From Megaustenia siamemsis (Eukaryota > Mollusca > Gastropoda > Stylommatophora > Ariophantidae), in assembly GCA_032433765.1 (NCBI GenBank), contig JAVIAB010000101.1:58007592-58071591 (forward strand): a stretch of 64,000 bases of DNA. The letters are read 5' to 3'. The notes under the pieces are model-generated. The model saw nothing but the letters and a program-made list of their open reading frames with translations, did not search any database and had not been told where the DNA came from. The stretch's first letter is position 1. Every line of letters begins with the position of its first letter. Below, piece by piece: positions 32,301 to 47,300 of this stretch. The translations under genes and the position numbers were made by a program.

Positions 32301-35300
32301 AGCAACTTTTAGGTTGGCCATGTGCTCTAGTGCAGGTTTCTCGTGGCAAGGCGCTGTGTTAAGGAGTATGGATTCAATCCTGCTTTAGGCTGTCTATTAT
32401 TTTTTGTTTCTTTATAGTAAAAAAAAGTAAAGTAAAGTACCCCCGTCACGCCAAGTGGCATATAGGGAAATATGGTGTTAGTGACCCTATATTTTACAGA
32501 CCTTCAGCACATGATTTTTGGGGTAATGTGGTCGGTATTACACCCATGCTGCTTTACTTTCCCAGAAAAAAAATCTGGTACCCATTTAAGGCTGGGTGAA
32601 CCCGGAAGTTTGTTTTTTTATGCTGTTGATTATTTGTGAATGTTTTTTCCCAAGTGTTGTAAACATACCTGTTCCCCTGAAGTGAATTGCTGATCTTGTA
32701 ATAGTATATAGACTAGGATATAATAGATCACCTAATGGGAGATAAAGATATAGCTTGAGTTGGATATCTTTGTAGTTACCCAAATAATAGATCACCTAAT
32801 GGGAGATAGAGATATAGCTTGAGTTGGATATCTTTGTAGTTACCCAAATAATAGATCACCTAATGGGAGATAGAGATATAGCTTGAGTTGGATATCTTTG
32901 TAGTTACCCAAACTCAGTGGATGATAGTGGTACAATTATAACACAGACACAGAAGAACAGTAACAAGTTTTGGGAATGGAACATTTTAACTGTTATTGGA
33001 AAGGTGGGGAATAGATGTAAACTTGACTTGACCATTACTTGTCCAGAATTTTGGTTGATAAACAAGTTCAAAGTTAAGTTTATGAGAGGGATGTCACTCT
33101 TAGGGTTCATGTTAGTTATATTTTTGAAACTCAGAGGTTAACTGAATGTCAAGATGGATTAGTTTTTTGTGTGTGTGTATGTGCAAAATTTGACCCATAA
33201 GTTATCTAGAGTTGAATTTTACATTCTGCCATTGGCTGAGAGATCACTAGGCAGCGACTAAGCCAATAAATTATGCAAATGAGACAAAGGTATTTAACCT
33301 CATGCATTAGCAGAATGAGACAGAGAGAATGACTTATATATATGTAAATTAACTAGTAACTAGACATCCCTATGTTAACAGATGTAAATTATCCAGTCTT
33401 TCTCAAGTTTACAGTTGTAAATTAACCAACCTCTCTACAATTATAAATATGTCTGCCTCAAAAGATCACACCACTAATGCTTGTTTGCCCTGGGCAGGTG
33501 TTGAGAACTTGTTGACTGTGGCTGGTGCCCAGAAAGAGTTCAAGACCATCCCTATCACCCCTGAGTCCTGCATGCATGCTGCGGTGGCACTGTCCAAAAT
33601 CTATGATGATCTGGCTAATGACAAACTCAGAGACAAGTTCAAGGATAAGTGCCAGGAATACTTTCGGTAATTTCTTTCTGATTCTGACTTTCCTCACAAC
33701 ATTAGTCAATACTTTTGTCTGCATTGTCCCTTTTAGTGTTGTACTGTACACCAGCACTTGTGAGCAACAATCACATTGTGTAGACACCCTCAGCCAAATG
33801 ACAGAGATCAGCAGAGAGGCACATTAGGCAGGCGTGTTAAACAATTAGGTTCCACACACACTCTACAAACATATTTCTTTTCGTTTCTCACACAATGAAC
33901 ATACACCAACGAATGTACACCAATGATTGTACACCAGTCTATCTATCTTTCGTTCGCCCGAAGTATTGTCTATATCTGCAATATCATTTCCTGTATAAAT
34001 TTTGCTGTCTTTTGTAATTCTTGCAGTGGCCCATATAGTTTTGTCTGTAGTGTTGTATCTATGGACCAATGGATTTTCCTCAGTCTACTATATTCTGTGC
34101 AGTCTTGAAGTATATGTTCAGCAGTCTGGGGCGCCTGTCCACATGTACAAGTAGTTGATATGCCAATCTTGAATTTTATATACATGTGACTATGGAGTCG
34201 ATTGTGTCCTGTTCTGAGGCATATAATGATAACTTGTTCATATCTATTCATATTATGAAATGCATCCTGATTTGGGGCTTGTGGTCCTCTGATTGATTTG
34301 ATTATCTGTTTCTTATGATGGTATGTAACCGGTGTATCTAGTTGTGTGCCTGTTGAACCTTCCTTTGCCAACTGGTCTGCTTTCTCATTTCCTGGTATTC
34401 CACAGTGAGATGGGATCCACTGCAGGGCAACCTGTGGTGCTTGCAGAGTTCAGTCAATAAGGTCTGCAGATGTGGTAATTTTCTAGATTGTAATGCCTGG
34501 AGTACTGATCTTGCATCTGTCAAAAACAATGTACACCAGTGAACATACATCAGTGAACGTACACCAGTGAATGTACCCCTATTCAAATTTTGTAGCAGTA
34601 TCTTCATGAGTTTTATTGAGGAAATGCCAGGTTTCAGTGGCAAGCTTGACATCCTGTGTTACATTCTATGTGTGCCAGTGATGAACACATTGATGATGAA
34701 CACAATACAACAGCAATGCTAATGTCAACCACAACACTTGTTCTCAACATTTCTTGTCATGACTTAAAAAACATTGTCTTCACTGCATTCATAAGTTGTT
34801 TTTTGGTTCATCATCATCATCGAGGCCATCTCCGCAACGAAGGTTGGCTACCATGGAGCGCCATTCTGCTCTGCCTCTTGCTTTGATGGTGCAGGTTGTC
34901 ATAGGCTGGTTTGTCTATCTTTTGATATTACTCATCCATGTTAGTCTTGATCTGCCTCTGCCTCTTTTACCTTGTATTTTCCCCTCCAGGATTACTTTTA
35001 GTAGGCTGTTGTGTCTTTTAACATGGCCCAAGAATCACATGTGTCTTGTTTGAATTGTTTGTTTGGATAACAAAATAAAAAAAAAAATGGAAAAAGTTTG
35101 TTGGTTACACTTTACAATCTCTTCTGGTTTCATTAATGCCCTCCGAGATGTGGGAACGGCACAGGATTTCAACAACTGCATGTCAACATCTCTCCTTCAG
35201 ATGAAGGAGATCAGAGTAAAGATAGATACACCCAGAAATGAGAGGCTTAGTGGGTGCATGAAAAGACTTATCAACCGACACAGAACTGGAGTTGTCAGTC

Positions 35301-38300
35301 ACTGGATGCTGTGGGACTTGCTGAGGGAATCTGAGCACCTATGGATATGTTCAGAGTGTAATAATGATAAACATCAAATAACTCAATCTGGTTGATTATT
35401 TTGCATGCATGTACAAGTTTCTCACAACACAGAAATGCTTGTTATGTCCATCTCTGAGTCTGCAAAACTTTATCATAAGTGCTTGATCTTATATTCAGAA
35501 ATGCTTGTTATGTGCATCTCTGAGTCTGCAAAACTCTACCATAAGTGCTTGATCTTATATTCAGAAATGCTTGTTATGTCCATCTCTGAGTCTGCAAAAC
35601 TCTATCATAAGTGCTTGATCTTATATTCAGAAATGCTTGTTATGTGCATCTATGAGTCTGCAAAACTCTATCATAAGTGCTTGATCTTATATTCTGTAAG
35701 GCAAATGCCACTTGTCTGGCACACTCCAGGTTCTGAAAGAGAATCAACACAGTTTCTGTGGTTTTCACAAAATCACTTACACAATAACTTCTGTGTATTT
35801 TCTCTTCAGTAACTCCTTGTCCACTCACTACATCTAATCTGTCATCACAGAAACAATCTCATGTAAAACAATCTCATGTAAAAACAATCTCATGTAATCT
35901 CAACTTAAACTCTTAAAGCGAATCTTCCCTTGAAGTCAGTACTCCTTTCTGTGACGTGACATAACTTTCTGCAGACTCCAGGACAAGACTCTTCTCCGAC
36001 TTGCAATCTAAAACCAACCATTGTAATCAACAACTAGCCCTTTCTTCTTCCTCATCTTCCCATAAACATATCACAGACTTCATGTATAGCGAGTCCAGCC
36101 AAGCTTGACCTTTTCATCTAGACCCAGCTAAGATGTCAATATTTATATTTTTGTTTCTTCAGGCAATATTTGTGTCCTGTCAACTTTCTAAAACATTCAT
36201 CTTCTTCTTTTTCATCTTTCACCCACAGATTGTCCACCTTTAGGTGGTTATGGATGCATTGTGTAGAACTTAAGATTGTAAAAGACTGAATATCTGGGAT
36301 CTGTAGTAACTATTTGACAATAGAAACAAGAAAAAGAGTTCTTAAATATTATGTAGAGCCAGTCTTAACATATGGATGTAAATCATGGACAATAGGACAA
36401 CAGACAAGAAAATGACTGGAGTCTGTAAAAATGTGGTTTTACAGAAGAATGTTTAAAGTATAATGGACAGCTAAGAAGAGTAATGACAATGTTCTGAAAG
36501 AGGCCAAATTAAAAAGAGAGCTAATTTCCAATATTAGGAAGAAACAATCATCATTTTTTGGCCATGTAATGAGAAGAGAACAGTTGGAATATATTGTAAT
36601 AACTGGGAAACTTGAGGGAAGAAGAGGCAGAGGGAAGCAAAGAGAAAAGATACCAGACAGCTTAAGAGAATGGCTTGGCAGAAGGTCAACAACAGAAATG
36701 ATAAATAACTGTCATGATCGAAAGTTGTGGAGAGACATGATCACCTATGCCAGCAGGCCTGGTACTTGATGATGATGTAGTAACTAACAATGGATAGTGC
36801 TAGAAAGAGATCAAAAGAAGATTAGCAATAGCAACACAAAAATTAATCACCATGAAGAATATGTGACTCAATACCAGTGAGGCAGTAAAATTAAAATTAC
36901 TGAGGACATCTATCTTCTTGATAGCAACATATGGTTGTGAATCATGGACAACCTCTAGGTGTCTCGATGTGGTTTCTTTACTTCAAATGTCTCTTGATGG
37001 TGATGTTATTTCCCATATAACCTATAGGTGGTGACATTACTATTCATGTCTCTAGATGATGATGACACTGTCACTCACCTAAAACAGCACTGTCCTCCAC
37101 CTACCACATCACTGTCCCCTTACCTACCACATCACTGTCCTCCACCTACCGCATCACTGTCCCCTTACCTACCACATCACTGTCCCCTTACCTACCACAT
37201 CACTGTCCTCCACCTACCGCATCACTGTCCTCCACCTACCGCATCACTGTCCTCCACCTACCGCATCACTGTCCCCTTACCTACCACATCACTGTCCTCC
37301 ACCTACCACATCACTGTCCTCCACCTACCACATCACTGTCCTCCACCTACCACATCACTGTCCTCCACCTACCACATCACTGTCCTCCACCTACCGCATC
37401 ACTGTCCTCCACCTACCACATCACTGTCCTCCACCTACCGCATCACTGTCCCCTTACCTACCACATCACTGTCCTCCACCTACCACATCACTGTCCTCCA
37501 CCTACCGCATCACTGTCCCCTTACCTACCGCATCACTGTCCCCTTACCTACAGCATCACTGTCCCCTTACCTACCGCATCACTGTCCCCTTACCTACCGC
37601 ATCACTGTCCCCTTACCTACCACATCACTGTCCTCCACCTACCGCATCACTGTCCCCTTACCTACCACATCACTGTCCCCTTACCTACCACATCACTGTC
37701 CTCCACCTACCGCATCACTGTCCCCTTACCTACCACATCACTGTCCCCTTACCTACCACATCACTGTCCTCCACCTACCGCATCACTGTCCCCTTACCTA
37801 CCACATCACTGTCCTCCACCTACCGCATCACTGTCCCCTTACCTACCGCATCACTGTCCCCTTACCTACCACATCACTGTCCTCCACCTACCGCATCACT
37901 GTCCCCTTACCTACCGCATCACTGTCCTCCACCTACCACATCACTGTCCCCTTACCTACCGCATCACTGTCCTCCACCTACCACATCACTGTCCCCTTAC
38001 CTACCGCATCACTGTCCCTTTACCTACCGCATCACTGTCCCCTTACCTACCACATCACTGTCCCCTTACCTACCGCATCACTGTCCCTTTACCTACCGCA
38101 TCACTGTCCCTTTACCTACCACATCACTGTCCGTCCTCCACCTACCGCATCACTGTCCCTTTACCTACCGCATCACTGTCCCCTTACCTACCACATCACT
38201 GTCCCCTTACCTACCACATCACTGTCCCCTTACCTACCACATCACTGTCCCTTTACCTACCACATCACTGTCCCTTTACCTACCACATCACTGTCCGTTC

Positions 38301-41300
38301 TCCACCTACCGCATCACTGTCCCCTTACCTACCACATCACTGTCCCCTTACCTACCACATCACTGTCCCTTTACCTACCACATCACTGTCCTCCACCTAC
38401 CGCATCACTGTCCCCTTACCTACCGCATCACTGTCCCCTTACCTACCACATCACTGTTCTCCACCTACCACATCACTGTCCCTTTACCTACCACATCACT
38501 GTCCTCCACCTACCACATCACTGTCCTCCACCTACCGCATCACTGTCCCTTTACCTACCACATCACTGACCCCTTACCTACCACATCACTGTCCCTTTAC
38601 CTACCGCATCACTGTCCTCCACCTACCGCATCACTGTCCCTTTACCTACCACATCACTGTCCCCTTACCTACCGCATCACTGTCCCCTTACCTACCACAT
38701 CACTGTCCTCCACCTACCGCATCACTGTCCCTTTACCTACCGCATCACTGTCCCCTTACCTACCACATCACTGTCCTCCACCTACCACATCACTGTCCCA
38801 TTACCTACCGCATCACTGTCCCCTTACCTACCAAATCACTGTCCCATTACCTACCGCATCACTGTCCCCTTACCTACCGCATCACTGTCCCCTTACCTAC
38901 CGCATCACTGTCCCTTTACCTACCACATCACTGTCCCTTTACCTACCACATCACTGTCCCTTTACCTACCACATCACTGTCCTCCACCTACCGCATCACT
39001 GTCCCTTTACCTACCACATCACTGTCCCCTTACCTACCACATCACTGTCCTCCACCTACCACATCACTGTCCCCTTACCTACCACATCACTGTCCCTTTA
39101 CCTACCACATCACTGTCCCCTTACCTACCACATCACTGTCCCCTTACCTACCACATCACTGTCCTCCACCTACCGCATCACTGTCCCTTTACCTACCACA
39201 TCACTGTCCTCCACCTACCGCATCACTGTCCCCTTACCTACCGCATCACTGTCCCCTTACCTACCACATCACTGTTCTCCACCTACCGCATCACTGTCCC
39301 TTTACCTACCGCATCACTGTCCCCTTACCTACCACATCACTGTCCCTTTACCTACCACATCACTGTCCTCCACCTACCGCATCACTGTCCCTTTACCTAC
39401 CGCATCACTGTCCCCTTACCTACCACATCACTGTCCTCCACCTACCGCATCACTGTCCCTTTACCTACCGCATCACTGTCCCCTTACCTACCGCATCACT
39501 GTCCCTTACCTACCACATCACTGTCCCCTTACCTACCACATCACTGTCCCCTTACCTACCGCATCACTGTCCTCCACCTACCACATCACTGTCCCTTTAC
39601 CTACCACATCACTGTCCCCTTACCTACCACATCACTGTCCCCTTACCTACCACATCACTGTCCCCTTACCTACCACATCACTGTCCCCTTACCTACCACA
39701 TCACTGTCCCCTTACCTACCACATCACTGTCCCTTTACCTACCACATCGCTGTCCCCTTACCTACCACATCACTGTCCCTTTACCTACCACATCACTGTC
39801 CCCTTACCTACCACATCACTGTCCCCTTACCTACCACATCACTGTCCTCCACCTACCGCATCACTGTCCCTTTACCTACCACATCACTGTCCTCCACCTA
39901 CCGCATCACTGTCCCCTTACCTACCGCATCACTGTCCCCTTACCTACCACATCACTGTTCTCCACCTACCGCATCACTGTCCCTTTACCTACCGCATCAC
40001 TGTCCCCTTACCTACCACATCACTGTCCTCCACCTACCACATCACTGTCCTCCACCTACCGCATCACTGTCCCTTTACCTACCGCATCACTGTCCCCTTA
40101 CCTACCACATCACTGTCCTCCACCTACCGCATCACTGTCCCTTTACCTACCACATCACTGTCCCCTTACCTACCGCATCACTGTCCCCTTACCTACCACA
40201 TCACTGTCCCTTTACCTACCGCAGCACTGTCCCCTTACCTACCACATCACTGTCCCCTTACCTACCGCATCACTGTCCTCCACCTACCACATCACTGTCC
40301 CTTTACCTACCACATCACTGTCCCCTTACCTACCACATCACTGTCCCCTTACCTACCACATCACTGTCCCCTTACCTACCACATCACTGTCCCCTTACCT
40401 ACCACATCACTGTCCCCTTACCTACCACATCACTGTCCCCTTACCTACCACATCACTGTCCCTTTACCTACCACATCACTGTCCCCTTACCTACCACATC
40501 ACTGTCCTCCACCTACCACATCACTGTCCCTTTACCTACCACATCACTGTCCCCTTACCTGTCCCCTTACCTACCGCATCACTGTTCTCCACCTACCACA
40601 TCACTGTCCTCCACCTACCACATCACTGTCCCCTTACCTACCACATCACTGTCCCTTTACCTACCACATCACTGTCCCCTTACCTACCACATCACTGTCC
40701 CTTTACCTACCACATCACTGTCCCTTTACCTACCACATCACTGTCCGTCCTCCACCTACCGCATCACTGTCCCCTTACCTACCACATCACTGTCCCCTTA
40801 CCTACCACATCACTGTCCCTTTACCTACCACATCACTGTCCTCCACCTACCGCATCACTGTCCCCTTACCTACCGCATCACTGTCCCCTTACCTACCACA
40901 TCACTGTTCTCCACCTACCACATCACTGTCCCTTTACCTACCACATCCCTGTCCTCCACCTACCACATCACTGTCCTCCACCTACCGCATCACTGTCCCT
41001 TTACCTACCACATCACTGACCCCTTACCTACCACATCACTGTCCCTTTACCTACCGCATCACTGTCCTCCACCTACCGCATCACTGTCCCTTTACCTACC
41101 ACATCACTGTCCCCTTACCTACCGCATCACTGTCCCCTTACCTACCACATCACTATCCTCCACCTACCGCATCACTGTCCCTTTACCTACCGCATCACTG
41201 TCCCCTTACCTACCACATCACTGTCCTCCACCTACCACATCACTGTCCCATTACCTACCACATCACTGTCCCCTTACCTACCAAATCACTGTCCCATTAC

Positions 41301-44300
41301 CTACCGCATCACTGTCCCCTTACCTACCGCATCACTGTCCCCTTACCTACCGCATCACTGTCCCTTTACCTACCACATCACTGTCCCTTTACCTACCACA
41401 TCACTGTCCCTTTACCTACCACATCACTGTCCTCCACCTGCCGCATCACTGTCCCTTTACCTACCACATCACTGTCCCCTTACCTACCACATCACTGTCC
41501 TCCACCTACCACATCACTGTCCCTTTACCTACCGCATCACTGTCCCCTTACCTACCACATCACTGTCCCTTTACCTACCACATCACTGTCCCCTTACCTA
41601 CCACATCACTGTCCTCCACCTACCACATCACTGTCCCTTTACCTACCACATCACTGTCCTCCACCTACCACATCACTGTCCCTTTACCTACCGCATCACT
41701 GTCCCCTTACCTACCACATCACTGTCCCTTTACCTACCGCATCACTGTCCCCTTACCTACCACATCACTGTCCCTTTACCTACCACATCACTGTCCCCTT
41801 ACCTACCACATCACTGTCCTCCACCTACCACATCACTGTCCCTTTACCTACCGCATCACTGTCCCCTTACCTACCACATCACTGTCCTCCACCTACCGCA
41901 TCACTGTCCCCTTACCTACTGCATCACTGTCCCCTTACCTACCGCATCACTGTCCCATTACCTACCGCACCACTGTCCCCTCACCTACCTCATCACTGTC
42001 CCCTCACCTACCTCATCACTGTCCCCTTACCTACCGCATCACTGTCCCCTTACCTACCGCACCACTGTCCCCTTACCTACCGCATCACTGTCCCCTTACC
42101 TACCGCATCACTGTCCCCTCACCTACCGCATCACTGTCCCCTTACCTACCGCATCACTGTCCCCCGCCTACCACATCACTATCCCCCACCTACCGCATCA
42201 CTGTCCCCCACCTACCACATCACTGTCCCCTTACCTACAGCATCACTGTCCCCTTACCTACAGCATCACTGTCCCCTTACCTACAGCACCACTGTCCCCT
42301 CACCTACCGCATCACTGTCCCCTCACCTACCACATCACTGTCCCCTTACCTACAGCATCACTGTCCCTTTACCTACCGCATCATTGTCCCCTTACCTACC
42401 ACATCACTGTCCCCTTACCTACAGCATCACTGTCCCTTTACCTACCACATCACTGTCCCCTTACCTACCACATCACTGTCCCCTTACCTACCACATCACT
42501 GTCCTCCACCTACCGCATCACTGTCCCCTTACCTACCGCATCACTGTCCCCTTACCTACCACATCACTGTTCTCCACCTACCACATCACTGTCCCTTTAC
42601 CTACCACATCACTGTCCTCCACCTACCACATCACTGTCCTCCACCTACCGCATCACTGTCCCTTTACCTACCACATCACTGACCCCTTACCTACCACATC
42701 ACTGTCCCTTTACCTACCGCATCACTGTCCTCCACCTACCGCATCACTGTCCCTTTACCTACCACATCACTGTCCCCTTACCTACCGCATCACTGTCCCC
42801 TTACCTACCACATCACTATCCTCCACCTACCGCATCACTGTCCCTTTACCTACCGCATCACTGTCCCCTTACCTACCACATCACTGTCCTCCACCTACCA
42901 CATCACTGTCCCCTTACCTACCGCATCACTGTCCCCCACCTACCACATCACTATCCCCCACCTACCGCATCACTGTCCCCCACCTACCACATCACTGTCC
43001 CCTTACCTACAGCATCACTGTCCCCTTACCTACAGCATCACTGTCCCCTTACCTACAGCACCACTGTCCCCTCACCTACCGCATCACTGTCCCCTCACCT
43101 ACCACATCACTGTCCCCTTACCTACAGCATCACTGTCCCTTTACCTACCTCATCATTGTCCCCTTACCTACCACATCACTGTCCCCTTACCTACAGCATC
43201 ACTGTCCCTTTACCTACCACATCACTGTCCCCTTACCTACCACATCACTGTCCCCTTACCTACCACATCACTGTCCCTTTACCTACCGCATCATTGTCCC
43301 CTTACCTACGACATCACTGTCCCTTTACCTACCACATCACTGTCCCTTTACCTACCGCATCACTGTCCCCTTACCTACCGCATCACTGTCCCTTTACCTA
43401 CCACATCACTGTCCCCTTACCTACCACATCACTGTCCCTTTACCTACCACATCGCTGTCCCCTTACCTACCACATCACTGTCCCTTTACCTACCACATCA
43501 CTGTCCCCTTACCTACCACATCACTGTCCCCTTACCTACCACATCACTGTCCTCCACCTACCGCATCACTGTCCCTTTACCTACCACATCACTGTCCTCC
43601 ACCTACCGCATCACTGTCCCCTTACCTACCGCATCACTGTCCCCTTACCTACCACATCACTGTTCTCCACCTACCGCATCACTGTCCCTTTACCTACCGC
43701 ATCACTGTCCCCTTACCTACCACATCACTGTCCCTTTACCTACCACATCACTGTCCTCCACCTACCGCATCACTGTCCCTTTACCTACCGCATCACTGTC
43801 CCCTTACCTACCACATCACTGTCCTCCACCTACCGCATCACTGTCCCTTTACCTACCACATCACTGACCCCTTACCTACCACATCACTGTCCCTTTACCT
43901 ACCGCATCACTGTCCTCCACCTACCGCATCACTGTCCCTTTACCTACCACATCACTGTCCCCTTACCTACCGCATCACTGTCCCTTACCTACCACATCAC
44001 TATCCTCCACCTACCGCATCACTGTCCCTTTACCTACCGCATCACTGTCCCCTTACCTACCACATCACTGTCCTCCACCTACCACATCACTGTCCCATTA
44101 CCTACCGCATCACTGTCCCCTTACCTACCAAATCACTGTCCCATTACCTACCGCATCACTGTCCCCTTACCTACCGCATCACTGTCCCCTTACCTACCGC
44201 ATCACTGTCCCTTTACCTACCACATCACTGTCCCTTTACCTACCACATCACTGTCCCTTTACCTACCACATCACTGTCCTCCACCTGCCGCATCACTGTC

Positions 44301-47300
44301 CCTTTACCTACCACATCACTGTCCCCTTACCTACCACATCACTGTCCTCCACCTACCACATCACTGTCCCTTTACCTACCGCATCACTGTCCCCTTACCT
44401 ACCACATCACTGTCCCTTTACCTACCACATCACTGTCCCCTTACCTACCACATCACTGTCCTCCACCTACCACATCACTGTCCCTTTACCTACCACATCA
44501 CTGTCCTCCACCTACCACATCACTGTCCCTTTACCTACCGCATCACTGTCCCCTTACCTACCACATCACTGTCCCTTTACCTACCGCATCACTGTCCCCT
44601 TACCTACCACATCACTGTCCCTTTACCTACCACATCACTGTCCCCTTACCTACCACATCACTGTCCTCCACCTACCACATCACTGTCCCTTTACCTACCG
44701 CATCACTGTCCCCTTACCTACCACATCACTGTCCTCCACCTACCGCATCACTGTCCCCTTACCTACTGCATCACTGTCCCCTTACCTACCGCATCACTGT
44801 CCCATTACCTACCGCACCACTGTCCCCTCACCTACCTCATCACTGTCCCCTCACCTACCTCATCACTGTCCCCTTACCTACCGCATCACTGTCCCCTTAC
44901 CTACCGCACCACTGTCCCCTTACCTACCGCATCACTGTCCCCTTACCTACCGCATCACTGTCCCCTCACCTACCGCATCACTGTCCCCTTACCTACCGCA
45001 TCACTGTCCCCCACCTACCACATCACTATCCCCCACCTACCGCATCACTGTCCCCCACCTACCACATCACTGTCCCCTTACCTACAGCATCACTGTCCCC
45101 TTACCTACAGCATCACTGTCCCCTTACCTACAGCACCACTGTCCCCTCACCTACCGCATCACTGTCCCCTCACCTACCACATCACTGTCCCCTTACCTAC
45201 AGCATCACTGTCCCTTTACCTACCGCATCATTGTCCCCTTACCTACCACATCACTGTCCCCTTACCTACAGCATCACTGTCCCTTTACCTACCACATCAC
45301 TGTCCCCTTACCTACCACATCACTGTCCCCTTACCTACCACATCACTGTCCTCCACCTACCGCATCACTGTCCCCTTACCTACCGCATCACTGTCCCCTT
45401 ACCTACCACATCACTGTTCTCCACCTACCACATCACTGTCCCTTTACCTACCACATCACTGTCCTCCACCTACCACATCACTGTCCTCCACCTACCGCAT
45501 CACTGTCCCTTTACCTACCACATCACTGACCCCTTACCTACCACATCACTGTCCCTTTACCTACCGCATCACTGTCCTCCACCTACCGCATCACTGTCCC
45601 TTTACCTACCACATCACTGTCCCCTTACCTACCGCATCACTGTCCCCTTACCTACCACATCACTATCCTCCACCTACCGCATCACTGTCCCTTTACCTAC
45701 CGCATCACTGTCCCCTTACCTACCACATCACTGTCCTCCACCTACCACATCACTGTCCCCTTACCTACCGCATCACTGTCCCCCACCTACCACATCACTA
45801 TCCCCCACCTACCGCATCACTGTCCCCCACCTACCACATCACTGTCCCCTTACCTACAGCATCACTGTCCCCTTACCTACAGCATCACTGTCCCCTTACC
45901 TACAGCACCACTGTCCCCTCACCTACCGCATCACTGTCCCCTCACCTACCACATCACTGTCCCCTTACCTACAGCATCACTGTCCCTTTACCTACCTCAT
46001 CATTGTCCCCTTACCTACCACATCACTGTCCCTTACCTACAGCATCACTGTCCCTTTACCTACCACATCACTGTCCCCTTACCTACCACATCACTGTCCC
46101 CTTACCTACCACATCACTGTCCCTTTACCTACCGCATCATTGTCCCCTTACCTACGACATCACTGTCCCTTTACCTACCACATCACTGTCCCTTTACCTA
46201 CCGCATCACTGTCCCCTTACCTACCGCATCACTGTCCCTTTACCTACCACATCACTGTCCCCTTACCTACCACATCACTGTCCCTTTACCTACCACATCG
46301 CTGTCCCCTTACCTACCACATCACTGTCCCTTTACCTACCACATCACTGTCCCCTTACCTACCACATCACTGTCCTCCACCTACCGCATCACTGTCCCTT
46401 TACCTACCACATCACTGTCCTCCACCTACCGCATCACTGTCCCCTTACCTACCGCATCACTGTCCCCTTACCTACCACATCACTGTTCTCCACCTACCGC
46501 ATCACTGTCCCTTTACCTACCGCATCACTGTCCCCTTACCTACCACATCACTGTCCCTTTACCTACCACATCACTGTCCTCCACCTACCGCATCACTGTC
46601 CCTTTACCTACCGCATCACTGTCCCCTTACCTACCACATCACTGTCCTCCACCTACCGCATCACTGTCCCTTTACCTACCGCATCACTGTCCCCTTACCT
46701 ACCGCATCACTGTCCCCTTACCTACCACATCACTGTCCCTTTACCTACCGCAGCACTGTCCCCTTACCTACCACATCACTGTCCCCTTACCTACCGCATC
46801 ACTGTCCTCCACCTACCACATCACTGTCCCTTTACCTACCACATCACTGTCCCCTTACCTACCACATCACTGTCCCCTTACCTACCACATCACTGTCCCC
46901 TTACCTACCACATCACTGTCCCCTTACCTACCACATCACTGTCCCCTTACCTACCACATCACTGTCCCCTTACCTACCACATCACTGTCCCTTTACCTAC
47001 CACATCACTGTCCCCTTACCTACCACATCACTGTCCTCCACCTACCACATCACTGTCCCTTTACCTACCACATCACTGTCCCCTTACCTACCACATCACT
47101 GCTCTCCACCTACCGCATCACTGTCCCCTTACCTACCACATCACTGTCCCCTTACCTACCACATCACTGTCCTCCACCTACCACATCACTGTCCCCTTAC
47201 CTACCACATCACTGTCCTCCACCTACCACATCACTGTCCCTTTACCTACCGCATCACTGTCCCCTTACCTACCACATCACTGTCCTCCACCTACCGCATC